64,000 nucleotides of DNA, taken from NCBI GenBank assembly GCA_039725955.1, contig CP091033.1, positions 992,001 through 1,056,000 of the forward strand, read 5' to 3'. Positions 1 through 10,400 of this stretch are shown in pieces; within the stretch, counting starts at the first letter, position 1, and each line of letters opens with the position of its first letter. Under the pieces are notes generated by a model. The model did no database searches. It had not been told where the DNA came from and was given only the letters and a program-made list of their open reading frames with translations. This DNA comes from Sinorhizobium sp. B11 (GTDB lineage: Bacteria > Pseudomonadota > Alphaproteobacteria > Rhizobiales > Rhizobiaceae). A program made the position numbers and the translations under genes.

Positions 1-779
1 ACTTTGAAGCTGCTATCCTCGACGAGCTCCTTAGCCTCCTGCAATGAAGGTTCTGCCATGTCCACCTCGCCGGAGCGAAGGGCAGCCATTCGAGAAACGG
101 CTTCCGGTATAACCTTGAAGATCAGCTTATCGATGTGCGGTTTGCCCGAATTCGAAACAAGGGGGTTCGCGTTCTTGTAGTCGCCATTTGCTTCGAGTTC
201 GATGCTGTCATTCCTGGTCCATTCGTGGAACTTAAACGGTCCGGTGCCGACGGGTTTAAACTCCTTGTCGGTGAATGACGACGGACATACAAAAACCGCT
301 TGCATACCGCTAAGAAAAGCGAGGAATGGGACATAGCGCTCTGAAAGCGAAATCTTCAATACATTCCCATCAACCGCGCTGCTGGTGATGGGTCCCCAGA
401 GAGGCCGATTGGGATTAAGTGTTGAAGGGTCAAGTGCTCGGTCAAGACTTGCCTTCGCGGCACGAGCATCAAAAATAGTGCCGTCGTGACATTTCACCCC
501 GTCACGTATTTCGAAACTGTAGGACTTGCCGTCATCGGAACTTCTCCAGCCACTGGCCAGTCCGGGATGAATAGAGCCATCCCTGTCCATCGTCAGCAGA
601 GTATCGAAAATCAGATTGGTAATCTGGAGTGAATATGTTGCGCCAACCCGTTGAGGGTCGAGACTGTCGGCGTCAAATGGCCGGGCGATCACCAAATCGG
701 TGGCATTCGCCTGTCCGATAGCCGAAGCACCAAGAGAAAGCGCAAAAAGAACCAGGACCACTCGCGAACAAAGGCCCAT
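1..779 (-). CDS. ABC transporter substrate-binding protein, peptide/opine family 5 (partial)
   Basis: The reverse strand reads open from an ATG at 779 to the window edge, giving about 259 residues of an N-terminal fragment. Residues 1-26 form a hydrophobic signal peptide ending in an Ala-rich cleavage region. The mature part has the family-5 solute-binding hallmarks: DADSLDPQRVG, then a segment on a lethal-dose-like start of transport (GLASGWRSSDDGKSYSFEIR), KCHDGTIFDA, and PVGTGPFKFHEW. Proteins of this family bind peptides, nickel or opines in the periplasm and deliver them to an ABC permease. The rest of the gene and any permease genes would lie to the left of the window. The exact substrate cannot be read from this part. 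Confidence 0.85.
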   Translation of the reverse strand, partial: MGLCSRVVLVLFALSLGASAIGQANATDLVIARPFDADSLDPQRVGATYSLQITNLIFDTLLTMDRDGSIHPGLASGWRSSDDGKSYSFEIRDGVKCHDGTIFDARAAKASLDRALDPSTLNPNRPLWGPITSSAVDGNVLKISLSERYVPFLAFLSGMQAVFVCPSSFTDKEFKPVGTGPFKFHEWTRNDSIELEANGDYKNANPLVSNSGKPHIDKLIFKVIPEAVSRMAALRSGEVDMAEPSLQEAKELVEDSSFK

Positions 780-1127
780 TCCGATTGTAGGTGGCACCGT
801 CAATAGCAACTCCCTCGCGGACTTTTACCCTTCCCAGCCTGCGATAGCTTCTTCCGCTAGAACTGGGCCACAAAAGTGATAAAAATAAAATCTAAGGGCT
901 GCCACGACAAGCAACTTATGGTGGCTCCTGCGACGACCTTTGGTCGACTCGCCGAAAGAACGCAATTGGTCGATCCGTATTGGCGGTACTTAATGTGTTA
1001 CCTACAGGTGCTGGGCTATAGCGACAATCTGTTATATCTCCGCAACGTTTCCGATGATATCGTCTCAAGCCTTGCGCGGCGTTAGTGTGGTAGTCCATGC
1101 GGGTTGGGTGACTTGCTAAGATGCGTG
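780..1127. other. Intergenic region, no gene seen
   Basis: This region lies between divergent genes, the solute-binding protein on the minus strand and the kinase on the plus strand. It should hold both promoters. The short open frames here show no domain, no convincing ribosome binding site and no typical coding pattern. Confidence 0.5.
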
Positions 1128-2741
1128 ATGGGCCGGAAGAGCCTGATACCTGTCATTTTCGTGGCCTTATTGTTGATCGCGTTTTGGGCTCCGCTCTTAG
1201 CGCAACGGTCTTTCGGCATGCTTAATTTCGGCGCCGCACTTGTCGGCACAGTCGTGGTCCTGAGCTTGCACTTCCGGCCAATCCGGCAAAGGACGCATAT
1301 GGCCAAGGGCAGGCAAGATTTCATAGAAACTATTCCTGGTCTTGCATGGACGGCAGAAGCTGACGGGCATATCAGCAGTATGAACTCTCAAATGCGAGAG
1401 TTTTTATGTATACCGGACGGCTCGCTCATGGTCCCGTCATCATCAATACACCCTGAAGACCGACAGAAGACCTTCGATCTTTGGACGCAGAATGGCGGCT
1501 TGGGAAAGCCCGGCACCCACCGCTTCATTGACCGGGATGGCCGCCATCACTGGTTCCGGTCGGTGGTGCAGAAAGTTCGCGATACCGATGGGGCAAATGA
1601 TTGGACGTGGGGGACCTTTATCGACATCAGTGACCTGAAGGCCGCCGAGGAAGCACTGCGTAGCAGCGAAGAGAACCTCAGAGCTATTCTTGACCACATC
1701 CCCGGACAGATCTCCACGGCCGACGCCAACGGAATTCACGATTACTGCAATCAAATTGCGGAGACATTCTATGGACATTCCTATCACGAACTGAATGGAA
1801 TGGGGTTCACGAGGTTCGTTCATCCTGACGATCTGGAGGGGTATGTTTCGGAGGGGTGGGAAAATATAAAAAGCGGAGTTCCCATCGACCGTCCGGTCCG
1901 TTTGTTGCGGCACGATGGAGTTTATCGTTGGTTTCGGATCCGAATTAACCCGGCTTTCGACGCGGAAGGAAATGTCGTTAGGTGGTATGGTCTTCACAGC
2001 GACATTGATGATGAAATCAAGATGTTAGAGGATCTGCAACAAGCTCAAGAAAAGCTAGCGCAGGCCTCGGCGTTTGCGGGTTTAGCTGAGCTTGCTGCCT
2101 CTATTGCCCATGAGGTCAATCAACCTCTCTCAGCGGTGGTGACTAACAGTGAAGCCTGTCAGCTATGGCTCACGGCAGCGCCGCCCAACCTGGAACGAGC
2201 AATAACCAGCGCTGACAGGATAGTTCGCGACGCCAAAGAAGCGGCTGACGTCGTAAGGCGGGTACGAGAACTGTTCGCGCAGAAGGTGCCGCACAAGGGA
2301 CATATCAATATCAATGAAGTGATAGAAGACGTCGTGGATCTGATGCGAAAAAAATACGGCGGTAGAGGTCTTGTGGTCGTCACAAATCTTGACGTAGGAG
2401 TTCCCTCAGTATTCGCGGATCGAATTCAGGTTCAGCAGGTGGTATTCAATATCGCTCGCAACGGGGTTGAGGCTATGTTCGCAAACGGTTCAGAGCCGAT
2501 GACTCTGGATATCTCCTCCAGTCAGGCCGGAAACGCTGTGGTGGTTGAAATCGCAGACAACGGAGTCGGCCTCGGCGACTCACATCAGGTCTTTGAGCCG
2601 TTCTTTACGACCAAAAACGATGGGATGGGCATGGGACTATCTATTTGTCGGTCCATTGTGGACGCCCACAACGGCCGCCTGTGGGCAAGAACGCGTCCCA
2701 ATCGAGGGGCGATCTTCGCTTTTGAACTCCCAGTGGAATAG
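1128..2741 (+). CDS. PAS-domain sensor histidine kinase (FixL-like)
   Basis: Membrane-anchored sensor kinase of about 537 residues. Two hydrophobic segments lie in the first 55 residues, followed by two PAS/PAC modules (about 65-175 and 180-300; the second ends with the PAC-like WYGLHSDIDDE). The HisKA dimerisation helix carries the phospho-acceptor His in ELAASIAHEVNQPL, and the HATPase domain has an N-box-like NIARNGVEAM and G-boxes ADNGVGLG and GMGMGLSICRSIV. Translation could start at TTG 1104, but the ATG at 1128 leads straight into the basic-hydrophobic N terminus. No response regulator is adjacent. The receiver gene at 5208 lies beyond an IS insertion and may once have been its neighbour (inference). 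No haem-binding PAS signature was identified, so the stimulus is unknown. Confidence 0.85.
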   Translation: MGRKSLIPVIFVALLLIAFWAPLLAQRSFGMLNFGAALVGTVVVLSLHFRPIRQRTHMAKGRQDFIETIPGLAWTAEADGHISSMNSQMREFLCIPDGSLMVPSSSIHPEDRQKTFDLWTQNGGLGKPGTHRFIDRDGRHHWFRSVVQKVRDTDGANDWTWGTFIDISDLKAAEEALRSSEENLRAILDHIPGQISTADANGIHDYCNQIAETFYGHSYHELNGMGFTRFVHPDDLEGYVSEGWENIKSGVPIDRPVRLLRHDGVYRWFRIRINPAFDAEGNVVRWYGLHSDIDDEIKMLEDLQQAQEKLAQASAFAGLAELAASIAHEVNQPLSAVVTNSEACQLWLTAAPPNLERAITSADRIVRDAKEAADVVRRVRELFAQKVPHKGHININEVIEDVVDLMRKKYGGRGLVVVTNLDVGVPSVFADRIQVQQVVFNIARNGVEAMFANGSEPMTLDISSSQAGNAVVVEIADNGVGLGDSHQVFEPFFTTKNDGMGMGLSICRSIVDAHNGRLWARTRPNRGAIFAFELPVE

Positions 2742-2953
2742 TTAGGTCGTGAACCCATAAACGGGGGCAAGGCGATTATGCGCGGTCAGCTGTAAGTACC
2801 AAACGAAGCACATGCAAACCGGAGCGCGGGTCTCGTCCATGAAGAGCTTGGTCGAGCGCTTCAGGTAGGCAATCGGCGCATAGAAGACGGGACGCAATTC
2901 GAACGCTGACCGGCCGACCCAGTAGGCAAGCGTGGAGCGGTCGAGATTGACCT
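2742..2953 (-). pseudogene. IS66-family transposase (TnpC) remnant, downstream part
   Basis: Reverse-strand translation gives LDRSTLAYWVGRSAFELRP and KRSTKLFMDETRAPV, characteristic of the central part of IS66 TnpC. It then runs out of homology and stops next to the kinase gene. The matching upstream part lies at 4215-4445, so the IS3-type element between them was inserted into this gene. The remnant is far too short to work. Confidence 0.85.
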
Positions 2954-2965
2954 TGCCCCCAAGTT

Positions 2966-3796
2966 TTATCCAGTTTTGAGTTCGCTCCAACGGTTTTGGG
3001 TTGCTGTATTCGGGGCGGTAGCGGCGGGTTGCGGTGCGGAGCCATTTCGGCTGCGCAGCACCGCATCACGTCGCGGGTTGATTGTCTGAGCGAACTCGGC
3101 AGGTGTCATCCAGCCGAGGCCGGAATGCGGTCGGTGATCGTTGTAATCGCTGCGCCAGTTTGAAAGCGCTGATCGAGCTTGGGTCAGTGACGAGAAGAGA
3201 GTTTCATTCAAGAACTCGTCTCGCAGCCGCCCATTGAAGCTTTCGATGAAGGCGTTCTGGATCGGCTTGCCCGGCGCGATGTAGTGCCATTCCACCTTGG
3301 TCCGATCCGTCCAATTCAGGATCGCATTGCTGGTGAACTCGCTGCCATTGTCGCTGACGATCATCTTTGGCTTGCCACGCCCCTCGATGATCCGGTCAAG
3401 CTCGCGTGCAACCCGCAGACCGGAAAGTGATGTATCGGCGACGAGTGCCAGGCATTCCCTGGTGCAATCGTCGACGACCGTCAGCACCCGGAACCTGCGA
3501 CCGTCGGTGAGTTGATCCGATACGAAGTCCAGCGACCAACGATCATTGGCTGCCATCGGGACAAGCATCGGTGCTCGCGTGCCAATCGCTCGCTTGCGAC
3601 CGCCGCGCTTGCGCACCGTCAGCTTCTCTTCCCGATAGAGCCGGAAGAGCCTCTTGTGGTTCACAATGTGGCCCTCGCGCCTGAGCAGCACGTGAATGCG
3701 TCGATATCCGAAGCGGCGACGTCCATGCGCCAACGCCTTCATTCGCTCGCGAAGGTCATGATCGTCGCTGCGGCTCGTTTCATAACGGATCGTCAT
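2966..3796 (-). CDS. IS3-family transposase OrfB (DDE integrase core), probably disrupted upstream
   Basis: The 276-residue open frame carries the rve/integrase core. The catalytic triad is visible as Asp in RWSLDFVSD, Asp in [10 protein letters not shown] and Glu in [13 protein letters not shown], followed by the C-terminal [13 protein letters not shown]. The natural OrfB should begin upstream, in the frame reached from OrfA. That frame reads [18 protein letters not shown] and stops near 3837, while [13 protein letters not shown], the usual continuation, lies in the next frame. One extra base near 3837 therefore seems to break the OrfAB fusion, which would make this copy inactive unless the read is wrong. 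Confidence 0.85.
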   Translation of the reverse strand: MTIRYETSRSDDHDLRERMKALAHGRRRFGYRRIHVLLRREGHIVNHKRLFRLYREEKLTVRKRGGRKRAIGTRAPMLVPMAANDRWSLDFVSDQLTDGRRFRVLTVVDDCTRECLALVADTSLSGLRVARELDRIIEGRGKPKMIVSDNGSEFTSNAILNWTDRTKVEWHYIAPGKPIQNAFIESFNGRLRDEFLNETLFSSLTQARSALSNWRSDYNDHRPHSGLGWMTPAEFAQTINPRRDAVLRSRNGSAPQPAATAPNTATQNRWSELKTG

Positions 3797-3889
3797 CCGG
3801 CAAACGCCGATGGCTTTACACGCCCGCCGTTCACATCATCTGATGGTGGCTCATCAGATGCTTGACAGCGTTCCGCTTTGCTGCGGGCG

Positions 3890-4156
3890 TCACCACTTCT
3901 TTCCCAAAAGGTCTTTCAAAGCAGCATTGTCGAGCATGGCATCCGCCAGGAGCCGCTTCAGCTTCGTGTTCTCGTCCTCCAGGGTCTTCAACCGCTTGGC
4001 CTCGGACACGTCCATGCCGCCGAACTTGGCTTTCCACTTATAAATACTGGCATCGCTGACGCCGTGCTTGCGGCAAAGCTCCGCGACTGGCGTGCCCGCC
4101 TCGTGCTCCTTCAGAATGCCGATGATCTGTTCGTCTGTAAAACGCTTGCGCTTCAT
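3890..4156 (-). CDS. IS3-family transposase OrfA
   Basis: 88-residue OrfA. It begins MKRKRFTDEQIIGILKEHEA and contains the helix-turn-helix stretch VAELCRKHGVSDASIYKWKA, then a leucine-zipper-like region (LEDENTKLKRLLAD) used for dimerisation. This is the DNA-binding half of the transposase and is typically joined to OrfB by -1 frameshifting. It ends at GKKW with a stop. The -1 frame continues with KEVVTPAAKRNAVKHL, the usual start of the OrfB-specific part. Confidence 0.9.
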   Translation of the reverse strand: MKRKRFTDEQIIGILKEHEAGTPVAELCRKHGVSDASIYKWKAKFGGMDVSEAKRLKTLEDENTKLKRLLADAMLDNAALKDLLGKKW

Positions 4157-4214
4157 TCCCTGGTCCTCTCAATGGGCCAGAGCTTACTTCAAAATGGATT
4201 ATTTCAACGGGGCA

Positions 4215-4445
4215 AGGTCAAGATCGATGCCCTGACGGCTCATGATCTGGGCCTGACGGTAAAGCGGAAGATGATCGGCATATTTGGAGACCAACATGGG
4301 CCACTGTCGCTTCCGTCGGCAAGCCCGCCAGGATCAGCCGTGCCGGAGCCGATGCCTGAACGACGCGTCTGTGCAGGCACGGCACGCATACTTGGGGCGG
4401 CGCGTGACGATGACGCGGTACTGTGCCGGTGTCGGGAACAAGCTC
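4215..4445 (-). pseudogene. IS66-family transposase (TnpC) remnant, upstream part
   Basis: Reverse-strand pieces spell PAQYRVIVTRRPKYACRAC, then in a shifted frame APARLILAGLPTEATVAHV, then VSKYADHLPLYRQAQIM and RQGIDLD. This is the zinc-ribbon and following region of IS66 TnpC. At least two frameshifts are present. It joins logically to the fragment at 2742-2953 across the IS3-type element. The segment further right has lost recognisable similarity. Confidence 0.85.
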
Positions 4446-5207
4446 AAATACTACAGACGGGTCTCAAGTTGATACGACAAGCTGGGAATGACGTTTCTCG
4501 TAATTACCAAGCTAGCTTGCATTCGCATCACACTTCGTCAAAACGAGTCAACGGCCTAGTCCAGGTTTTCAGCCGTTGCATCCAAGTTCGGCCTTCCAGC
4601 GCCCCACGCGCCCACAAACTTGCGATGTCAGATCGATTGTCGGATCCTCGGGCACCAACTGGTTGGTTCCCGAGCGAAGCAGAAACTTTAAGGGATAACT
4701 CATGTCATATCCCGGCTGCGCACCGACGGAATATAACACAAACCCATTATATCGAGCATCCTCACTGCGATGTTATACTTACATTCGGATTCCATTCAAC
4801 TTCGAGACCGGCGGCCGGTAGCAAAAAGGCAGCAAGATGGGCCACCGGAGAAAGGCGAGACCTCGGGTTTCAACCCCTATCGTCGTCAATCCGTCCCGAG
4901 AAAGTGGTGCTGGACACTGTAGACCTCCGGTCGCGCTGCCAAGGTTATCCTCCGAGGTCTTGATGCGCGACCTTACAGTTTACCTCGGCAAATTCACAAA
5001 AGTCTCTGCAACATACTTTGCCCCTAACAGCCTTGGGATGGGATGGGTCTTTCCGCTTGACGCGCACCATGGACACTTCTGGATGAAGAACTTGCGCGTC
5101 GCGGCGAGCGCACTTTCGGTTCCGATCCTTCGACGGATGATACCGCACTTCAGCTATCAAACTCTTCAACACCGTCTGGCTTCGCAGGACGAAGCAAGGA
5201 GGCTTTC
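4446..5207. other. No gene recognised
   Basis: This 760-base stretch lies between the IS66 remnant and the response regulator. Open frames here are short, lack ribosome binding sites and show no motif I recognise. It may be decayed sequence. The last bases hold the AAGGAGG Shine-Dalgarno sequence (5196-5202) of the downstream receiver gene. Confidence 0.5.
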
Positions 5208-5585
5208 ATGAGTGGTTGGTTGGGATACGTGATTACGGTTGTCGATGACGACATGCGTATCCTAGAAGCCCTTCGGGAACTACTAGAGTCAAAGGGTTAC
5301 CTTGTGGTTCTCCATTCCTCGGGGCAGTCACTCCTCGACAGCGGCGGGCAAGCTTGCGACTGCCTTATAACAGACCTTGGGATGCCCGACATGGATGGCT
5401 TTGAGCTTTGTCGACGTTTGAGACTCACGGACCCCACCCTTCCCGTAATTTTCATGACCGCCCGAAATGGCATTAACGATCAAGATCGGGCTGACCGGTT
5501 TGAGCATCACGGTCTGCTACATAAACCATTTGATGCCGCGACGCTGCTGGCGTCCGTTGAAAGCGCCACCAGAAGCCGATCGTAA
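5208..5585 (+). CDS. Single-domain response regulator (receiver only)
   Basis: 125-residue CheY-like receiver with no output domain. Acidic pocket VVDDD near residue 12, phospho-acceptor Asp in DCLITDLGMPDMDGFEL, Thr in VIFMTARN, and the conserved Lys in LLHKPFD. The start is fixed by a strong AAGGAGG ribosome binding site six bases upstream of the ATG. Such proteins relay phosphate or act by protein contact. The FixJ-type receiver sequence (GMPDMDG, LHKPFDAATLL) points to a partner kinase of the PAS/FixL type, possibly the one at 1128-2741 (inference). Confidence 0.88.
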   Translation: MSGWLGYVITVVDDDMRILEALRELLESKGYLVVLHSSGQSLLDSGGQACDCLITDLGMPDMDGFELCRRLRLTDPTLPVIFMTARNGINDQDRADRFEHHGLLHKPFDAATLLASVESATRSRS

Positions 5586-6282
5586 TTCGGTCTCGCTAGC
5601 TCGCGAACGGTACTTATCCCGCGTTTGTTCATTGGGACATAGACGCTGAACCAGGGGAGGGGAAATTCTGGGATTCGAGGATGTGCGCGACAGAATGAGG
5701 CACTTCTGCCGCGACGCCAAGGATCGTATGCCCGACCTCCGCTCGCCTTGAGGAATGCACCAAGCTCCTCAGCGAACTCAGGCCATTCACTAAGGACTGT
5801 CGCAAATCTCCCCTGCTTAGTCTCGTAGATTACACTGCTGTTATGCGCGAGCATCGGCCACTTCCATTGCGCCTAGAAGGACGCCGCGGTCACTGCAAAA
5901 AAGTCGCTCTGCGCTAGTCGACCAAGCTCGACCCGGACGCCACAACGGCGCTTACAAGCTCGACAGTTCGTTGCGAGCCTTCACCTCTCTTGAAGGTCAA
6001 TATGCGGATTGGAACTCGTTAGCCGATATCACACCAAAGGCGTAGGATCGAATGCGCCAAAGGATCGCCGCGGCATACCACCCTTGCGGATAGATGCGCG
6101 CGCTGTTCGACGGGGGTATGGTGTTCTAAGCGAGGAGAGGCTGTCGCACCTCAACCGGTGGCCGGGGTGCTGACGATAAGAGCAGTCATACCAACAAAAC
6201 TCTTCCGACAAATAGTTCAGCTTTTCCCGCGTCTTCGCGCGAAGGCCTACCCGTGTCCAATGAAAGCAGCGGAGTAAAAGCA
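5586..6282. other. Intergenic region, no gene supported
   Basis: This 700-base stretch lies between the receiver gene and the RND operon. A minus-strand open frame at 5507-5854 partly overlaps the receiver gene and has no recognisable domain, so I do not call it. The RND operon promoter should lie in the right part. The adaptor gene is preceded by GGAG at 6271-6274. Confidence 0.45.
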
Positions 6283-7476
6283 ATGACCAAGCACCAAGAT
6301 CGAGATTCAGCCGCACGAAAAGGTCCGTCGCCGGCGCTAAAGATTGGCATCGTTGGCTTGGTCGCCGTCGTTTGCGGCGTAGTTCTTCTCGCATCGCTTT
6401 TTGCGGATAAGTCCTGGAGCGAAGACGCCGGGGCCGACGGTGTGCCCGTTAGCACCGTCAAACCCCACATAGAAGACTTTCTGGTCTATCTCGACGGTCT
6501 GGGCACTGTGCAGGCGCTTTACACAGTCTCGATCAAAACACGAGTGGATGGCGAGCTGCAGCAGGTCCTATTCACAGAGGGCCGAGAGGTCAAGAAAGGC
6601 GATCTCCTTGCAGTCATCGATCCTCGGCCCTACCAAGCTGCTGTCAATCAAGCGTCAGCTAAGATCCAGCAAGACGAAGCCGATCTCGCGAATGCCCAAT
6701 ATCTCTTAGCCAAGGACCAAAAACTTTCGAAACAGGGCATCACAACGGACGAGGCTTTGGAGGCGCAGCAAAGCCAAGTCAATCAACTAACTGCTCAACT
6801 GGCTCAGGACCGGGCGGCCAAGGAAGCTGCCGAGGTCTCGCTCTCCTATACGAATATCCGGTCGCCAATCGACGGCAGAACGGGCATCAGATTAATAGAC
6901 GAGGGAAACCAGGTTCACGCAGCGGATACTTCCGGGATCGTGACGATCACGCAGACGCAGCCAATATCGGTGGTGTCGACTTTACGTGAAAACGACTTGG
7001 GGATGCTTCTAGCTGCAATGAAAGCCGGTGCTGTGCCGGTAGACGCAATGACTGGCGACTTGTCGGCGAAGCTCGCCAGCGGAACACTTTTGCTGATCGA
7101 CAACGAAATCGATCAGAGCACTGGCACTGTGCGCGTCAAATCCACTTTCCCAAATGCGGATGGCGCACTTTGGCCGGGGCAATTTGTGAACCTTCGCATC
7201 CTCGTAAAAACAATAGTTCAAGCGCTGACGGTGCCCTCGGCTGCCCTGAAACGAGGACCGGACGGCTACTTTGTCTACGTCGTAGCTAAGGACGGCACCG
7301 CATCGATCCGCAAAGTCAAACCTGGTCCCATCGCTGATGGACGCGCGGTTATCGAGACCGGATTGACCGTTTCCGAAGACGTTGTGACACAGGGCCAGTA
7401 CCGGTTGGACGAAGGAACGGTCGTGTCCACACACGACGCCGACACGTCCACCGACGCGACCGCGAAGACGGAGTAG
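6283..7476 (+). CDS. RND efflux periplasmic adaptor subunit (MdtA-like)
   Basis: Membrane fusion protein of about 397 residues that couples an inner-membrane RND pump to an outer-membrane channel. A single N-terminal membrane segment (IGIVGLVAVVCGVVLLASLF) is followed by the lipoyl/barrel-sandwich halves (LGTVQALYTVSIKTRVDGEL and VSLSYTNIRSPIDGRTG), a coiled-coil hairpin rich in Gln/Ala between them, and a C-terminal barrel ending TQGQYRLDEGTVV. The ATG at 6283 has GGAG eight bases upstream and is preferred to the GTG at 6253. Five bases separate it from the pump gene, so they form an operon. No outer-membrane factor gene follows, so the pair must borrow a TolC-type channel. Substrate unknown. 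Confidence 0.9.
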   Translation: MTKHQDRDSAARKGPSPALKIGIVGLVAVVCGVVLLASLFADKSWSEDAGADGVPVSTVKPHIEDFLVYLDGLGTVQALYTVSIKTRVDGELQQVLFTEGREVKKGDLLAVIDPRPYQAAVNQASAKIQQDEADLANAQYLLAKDQKLSKQGITTDEALEAQQSQVNQLTAQLAQDRAAKEAAEVSLSYTNIRSPIDGRTGIRLIDEGNQVHAADTSGIVTITQTQPISVVSTLRENDLGMLLAAMKAGAVPVDAMTGDLSAKLASGTLLLIDNEIDQSTGTVRVKSTFPNADGALWPGQFVNLRILVKTIVQALTVPSAALKRGPDGYFVYVVAKDGTASIRKVKPGPIADGRAVIETGLTVSEDVVTQGQYRLDEGTVVSTHDADTSTDATAKTE

Positions 7477-7481
7477 CGACC

Positions 7482-10400
7482 ATGTCGATATCTGATTGGT
7501 TCATCCGCCGACCGATCGCCACCTCTCTGCTCATGGTGGCACTCGTCGCTGTTGGAGTGGTCGCATACCCGCTTCTGCCGGTCGCACCGTTGCCGCAAGT
7601 CGACTTTCCGACGATTCAGGTTTCGACGCAGCTCCCCGGCGCGGATCCAAAGACCATCTCCTCGTCTGTTACCCAGCCGTTGGAGCGCCAATTCGGGCAG
7701 ATCGCGGGGGTGACCCAGATGACGTCAACGAGCACCCTTGGAAGCAGCTCGATCACACTTCAGTTCGATTTGTCACGCAATGTGGACAACGCGGCTCAAG
7801 ACGTCCAGACCGCGATCAACGCCGCAGGAGGTCAACTGCCCAGCGGCCTGCCTTCCCCACCCACCTACCGCAAGGTAAATCCCGCCGATCCGCCGGTGTT
7901 GATCCTGGCACTGACCTCTGACACCATGCCCCTCACTCAGGTGGACGATTTCTCGGAGAGCGTGCTCGCCCAACATATAAGCCAACTTTCAGGCGTCTCA
8001 CAGGTCCTGGTATTCGGGCAACAGAAACCGGCGGTTCGGCTTCAGATCGAGCCTCTAAAGATAGCCGAGCTAGGAATCTCACTAGAGGATGTTCGCAGTG
8101 CTGTTAGCACACTGACCAGCGACGCTCCTAAAGGCAGCGTCCAGGGAGCGGAACGCACCTACACCATCTACGACAACGATCAGCTTTTACAGGCGGCACC
8201 ATGGAATGATGCGATCGTCACGTACAAGAACGGTTCGCCAGTGCGCATCCGCGATATTGGAAGAGCTGTAGACGGAGCCGAGAACACCCAGATTGCGGGT
8301 TGGGCGAACGGCAGACGAGCAATCCTGCTAGCCATATTCAAACTGCCAGGCGCCAATGTCATCGATACCGTGGACAACATCAAGACCGTGCTTCCTCGGC
8401 TCCAGGCCATAGCGCCCGCTGCTGTTCACCTTTCCATCCTAAGCGATCGGACATTGACGATCAGAGCGTCTGTCCTTGACGTCGAAAAGACGTTGCTCAT
8501 TACGATCGCACTGGTTGTGATGGTGATATTCATGTTCCTTCGAAACTTCTGGGCAACCGTCATACCCAGTGTCACGGTCCCGCTGACCTTGATGGCAACG
8601 CTGTCGCTCATGTATTTGGCCGGATTCAGTCTCGATAATCTCTCCCTCATGGGTCTCAGCATAGCTGTTGGCTTCGTGGTAGACGATGCAATCGTCATGG
8701 TCGAGAACATCCACCGCCACATGGAGATGGGAAAAACGCCAATCCAAGCTTCCATCGACGGCGCCGCGGAAATCGGCTTCACCATCATATCAATCAGCAT
8801 CTCGCTTGTAGCCGTGTTTATACCGCTATTGCTGATGGGGGGCATAGTAGGCGAGCTGTTTAGAGAGTTTGCAATCACGGTCACCATGACCATTGTCGTG
8901 TCGGCGATCGTATCCCTGACGATCACGCCCATGATGGGCTCGCGCTTTCTTAGGTCGGAGGAGAAGGCTGGGCACGGCAGACTCTACATGTTCTCCGAAC
9001 GAGTTTTCGACGCTCTTTTGGCGGGATATGAGCGGACGTTGGACGTCGCGTTGCGCCATCATCGCGTCACGCTAGCGATATTCCTCTTGTCGCTCGGCGT
9101 GACGGGTCTCGTCTTCGTAAATATTCCAAAAGGCTTTTTCCCCATTCAAGACACGGGCTTGATCACAGGGGTTTTAGAAGCCTCCCAGGATATCTCATTC
9201 CGGAAAATGTCAGATCTTCAGGTCGAGGCTGGCAGAATAGTCCAAGCGGACCCTGGCGTCGCAAGCATTGGCATGCAAGTCGGCGGCGGATCCGGGTCGA
9301 CCGTGAACATGAGCAAAATGTTTATTACATTAAAACCACTCGAGCAGCGTGACGCCTCGGCGACCGGGATAATCGAACGCCTCAGACCAAAGCTCGCGAA
9401 GCTGGAAGGTGCACAGTTGTTCCTGCAAGCTGCGCAGGATATCAACGTTGGCGGCCGGAGTTCCGCCACTCAATTCCAGTATACCTTGCAGGATGGAAAC
9501 GCCGACGAACTGGATGAGTGGGCGAACCGTCTTTTAGGAAAGTTCAAGACCCTGCCGGAGCTTGCAGACGTTGCAACGGATCAACAGAACGGCGGAACGA
9601 CCGTTACGTTGACTATCGATCGTGATCAGGCGTCGCGGTTCGGCATTGCGCCGCAGATGATTGACAACACGTTGTACGACGCGTTCGGACAACGTCAGAT
9701 CACCCAGTACTTCACGGACTTGAATAGCTACCACGTGGTGTTGGAGGTCGCCCCGCAGTTTCAGACCTCGCCGATGCAGATCGACGACCTTTACATTCGA
9801 TCCCCGCTGACCGGAGATCAGGTCCCTCTGGACCTGTTGGTAAGAAAAACTACTGAGCCGACAGCAGTTCTTGCGGTCAACCACCAGAGCCAGTTTCCAT
9901 CGGTGACGTTGTCATTCAATCTTTCTAAGGGAACTGCGCTAAGCGAGGCGGTAGCCGCTATAACCAAAGCCGAAAACGAAATGGGCAAGCCGCCCACACT
10001 AACAGGCACGTTCCAGGGTAACGCCCAGGCCTATCAGTCCTCACTGGCAACCGAGCCTATGCTAGTCCTCGCGGCGGTCGGTGTGATCTACCTTATACTC
10101 GGCGTGCTGTACGAGAGCTACTTCCATCCATTGACCATTCTTTCAACGCTCCCCTCAGCCGGCCTTGGGGCGCTGGTGATGCTATGGGCCTTCGGCTTCG
10201 ACTTTACGGTGATCGCTCTCATAGGCGTGATCCTCCTAATGGGTATCGTAAAGAAGAACGGCATCATGATCGTAGACTTCGCGATCAAGGCTCGCCGACA
10301 ATCTGGGCTAGCTCCTTTGGAAGCGATCCGTGAGGCCTGTCTGCTCCGATTTCGGCCAATTATTATGACGACGGCTGCCGCGCTGCTCGCTGGTGTCCCG

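Larger units (their letters stand above)
2954..4214. mobile_element. IS3-family insertion sequence
   Basis: About 1.26 kb element bounded by TG...CA ends in imperfect inverted repeats. The left end reads TTGCCCCCAAG, and the right end read in reverse gives TTGCCCCGTTG, followed in both by an ATCCA(G)TTTTGA-like stretch. It encodes a minus-strand OrfA/OrfB pair. Flanking both ends is interrupted IS66 tnpC sequence. The bases immediately outside (GACCT and AGGTC) are mutually inverted rather than directly repeated, so no clean target duplication is visible and the ends could differ by a few bases. Confidence 0.8.

Noticed and set aside
3878..4963. Plus-strand open frame of 361 codons across the right end of the IS3-type element
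   Set aside because: It crosses the IS boundary and overlaps OrfA and the IS66 remnant on the other strand, with no motif of its own.
4837..5211. Plus-strand frame of 124 codons just before the receiver gene
   Set aside because: No ribosome binding site and no domain, and it overlaps the strong AAGGAGG signal of the next gene.
5507..5854. Minus-strand frame of 115 codons
   Set aside because: It overlaps the receiver gene, and its C-terminal half is low-complexity. The N-terminal half looks slightly protein-like, but nothing supports it.
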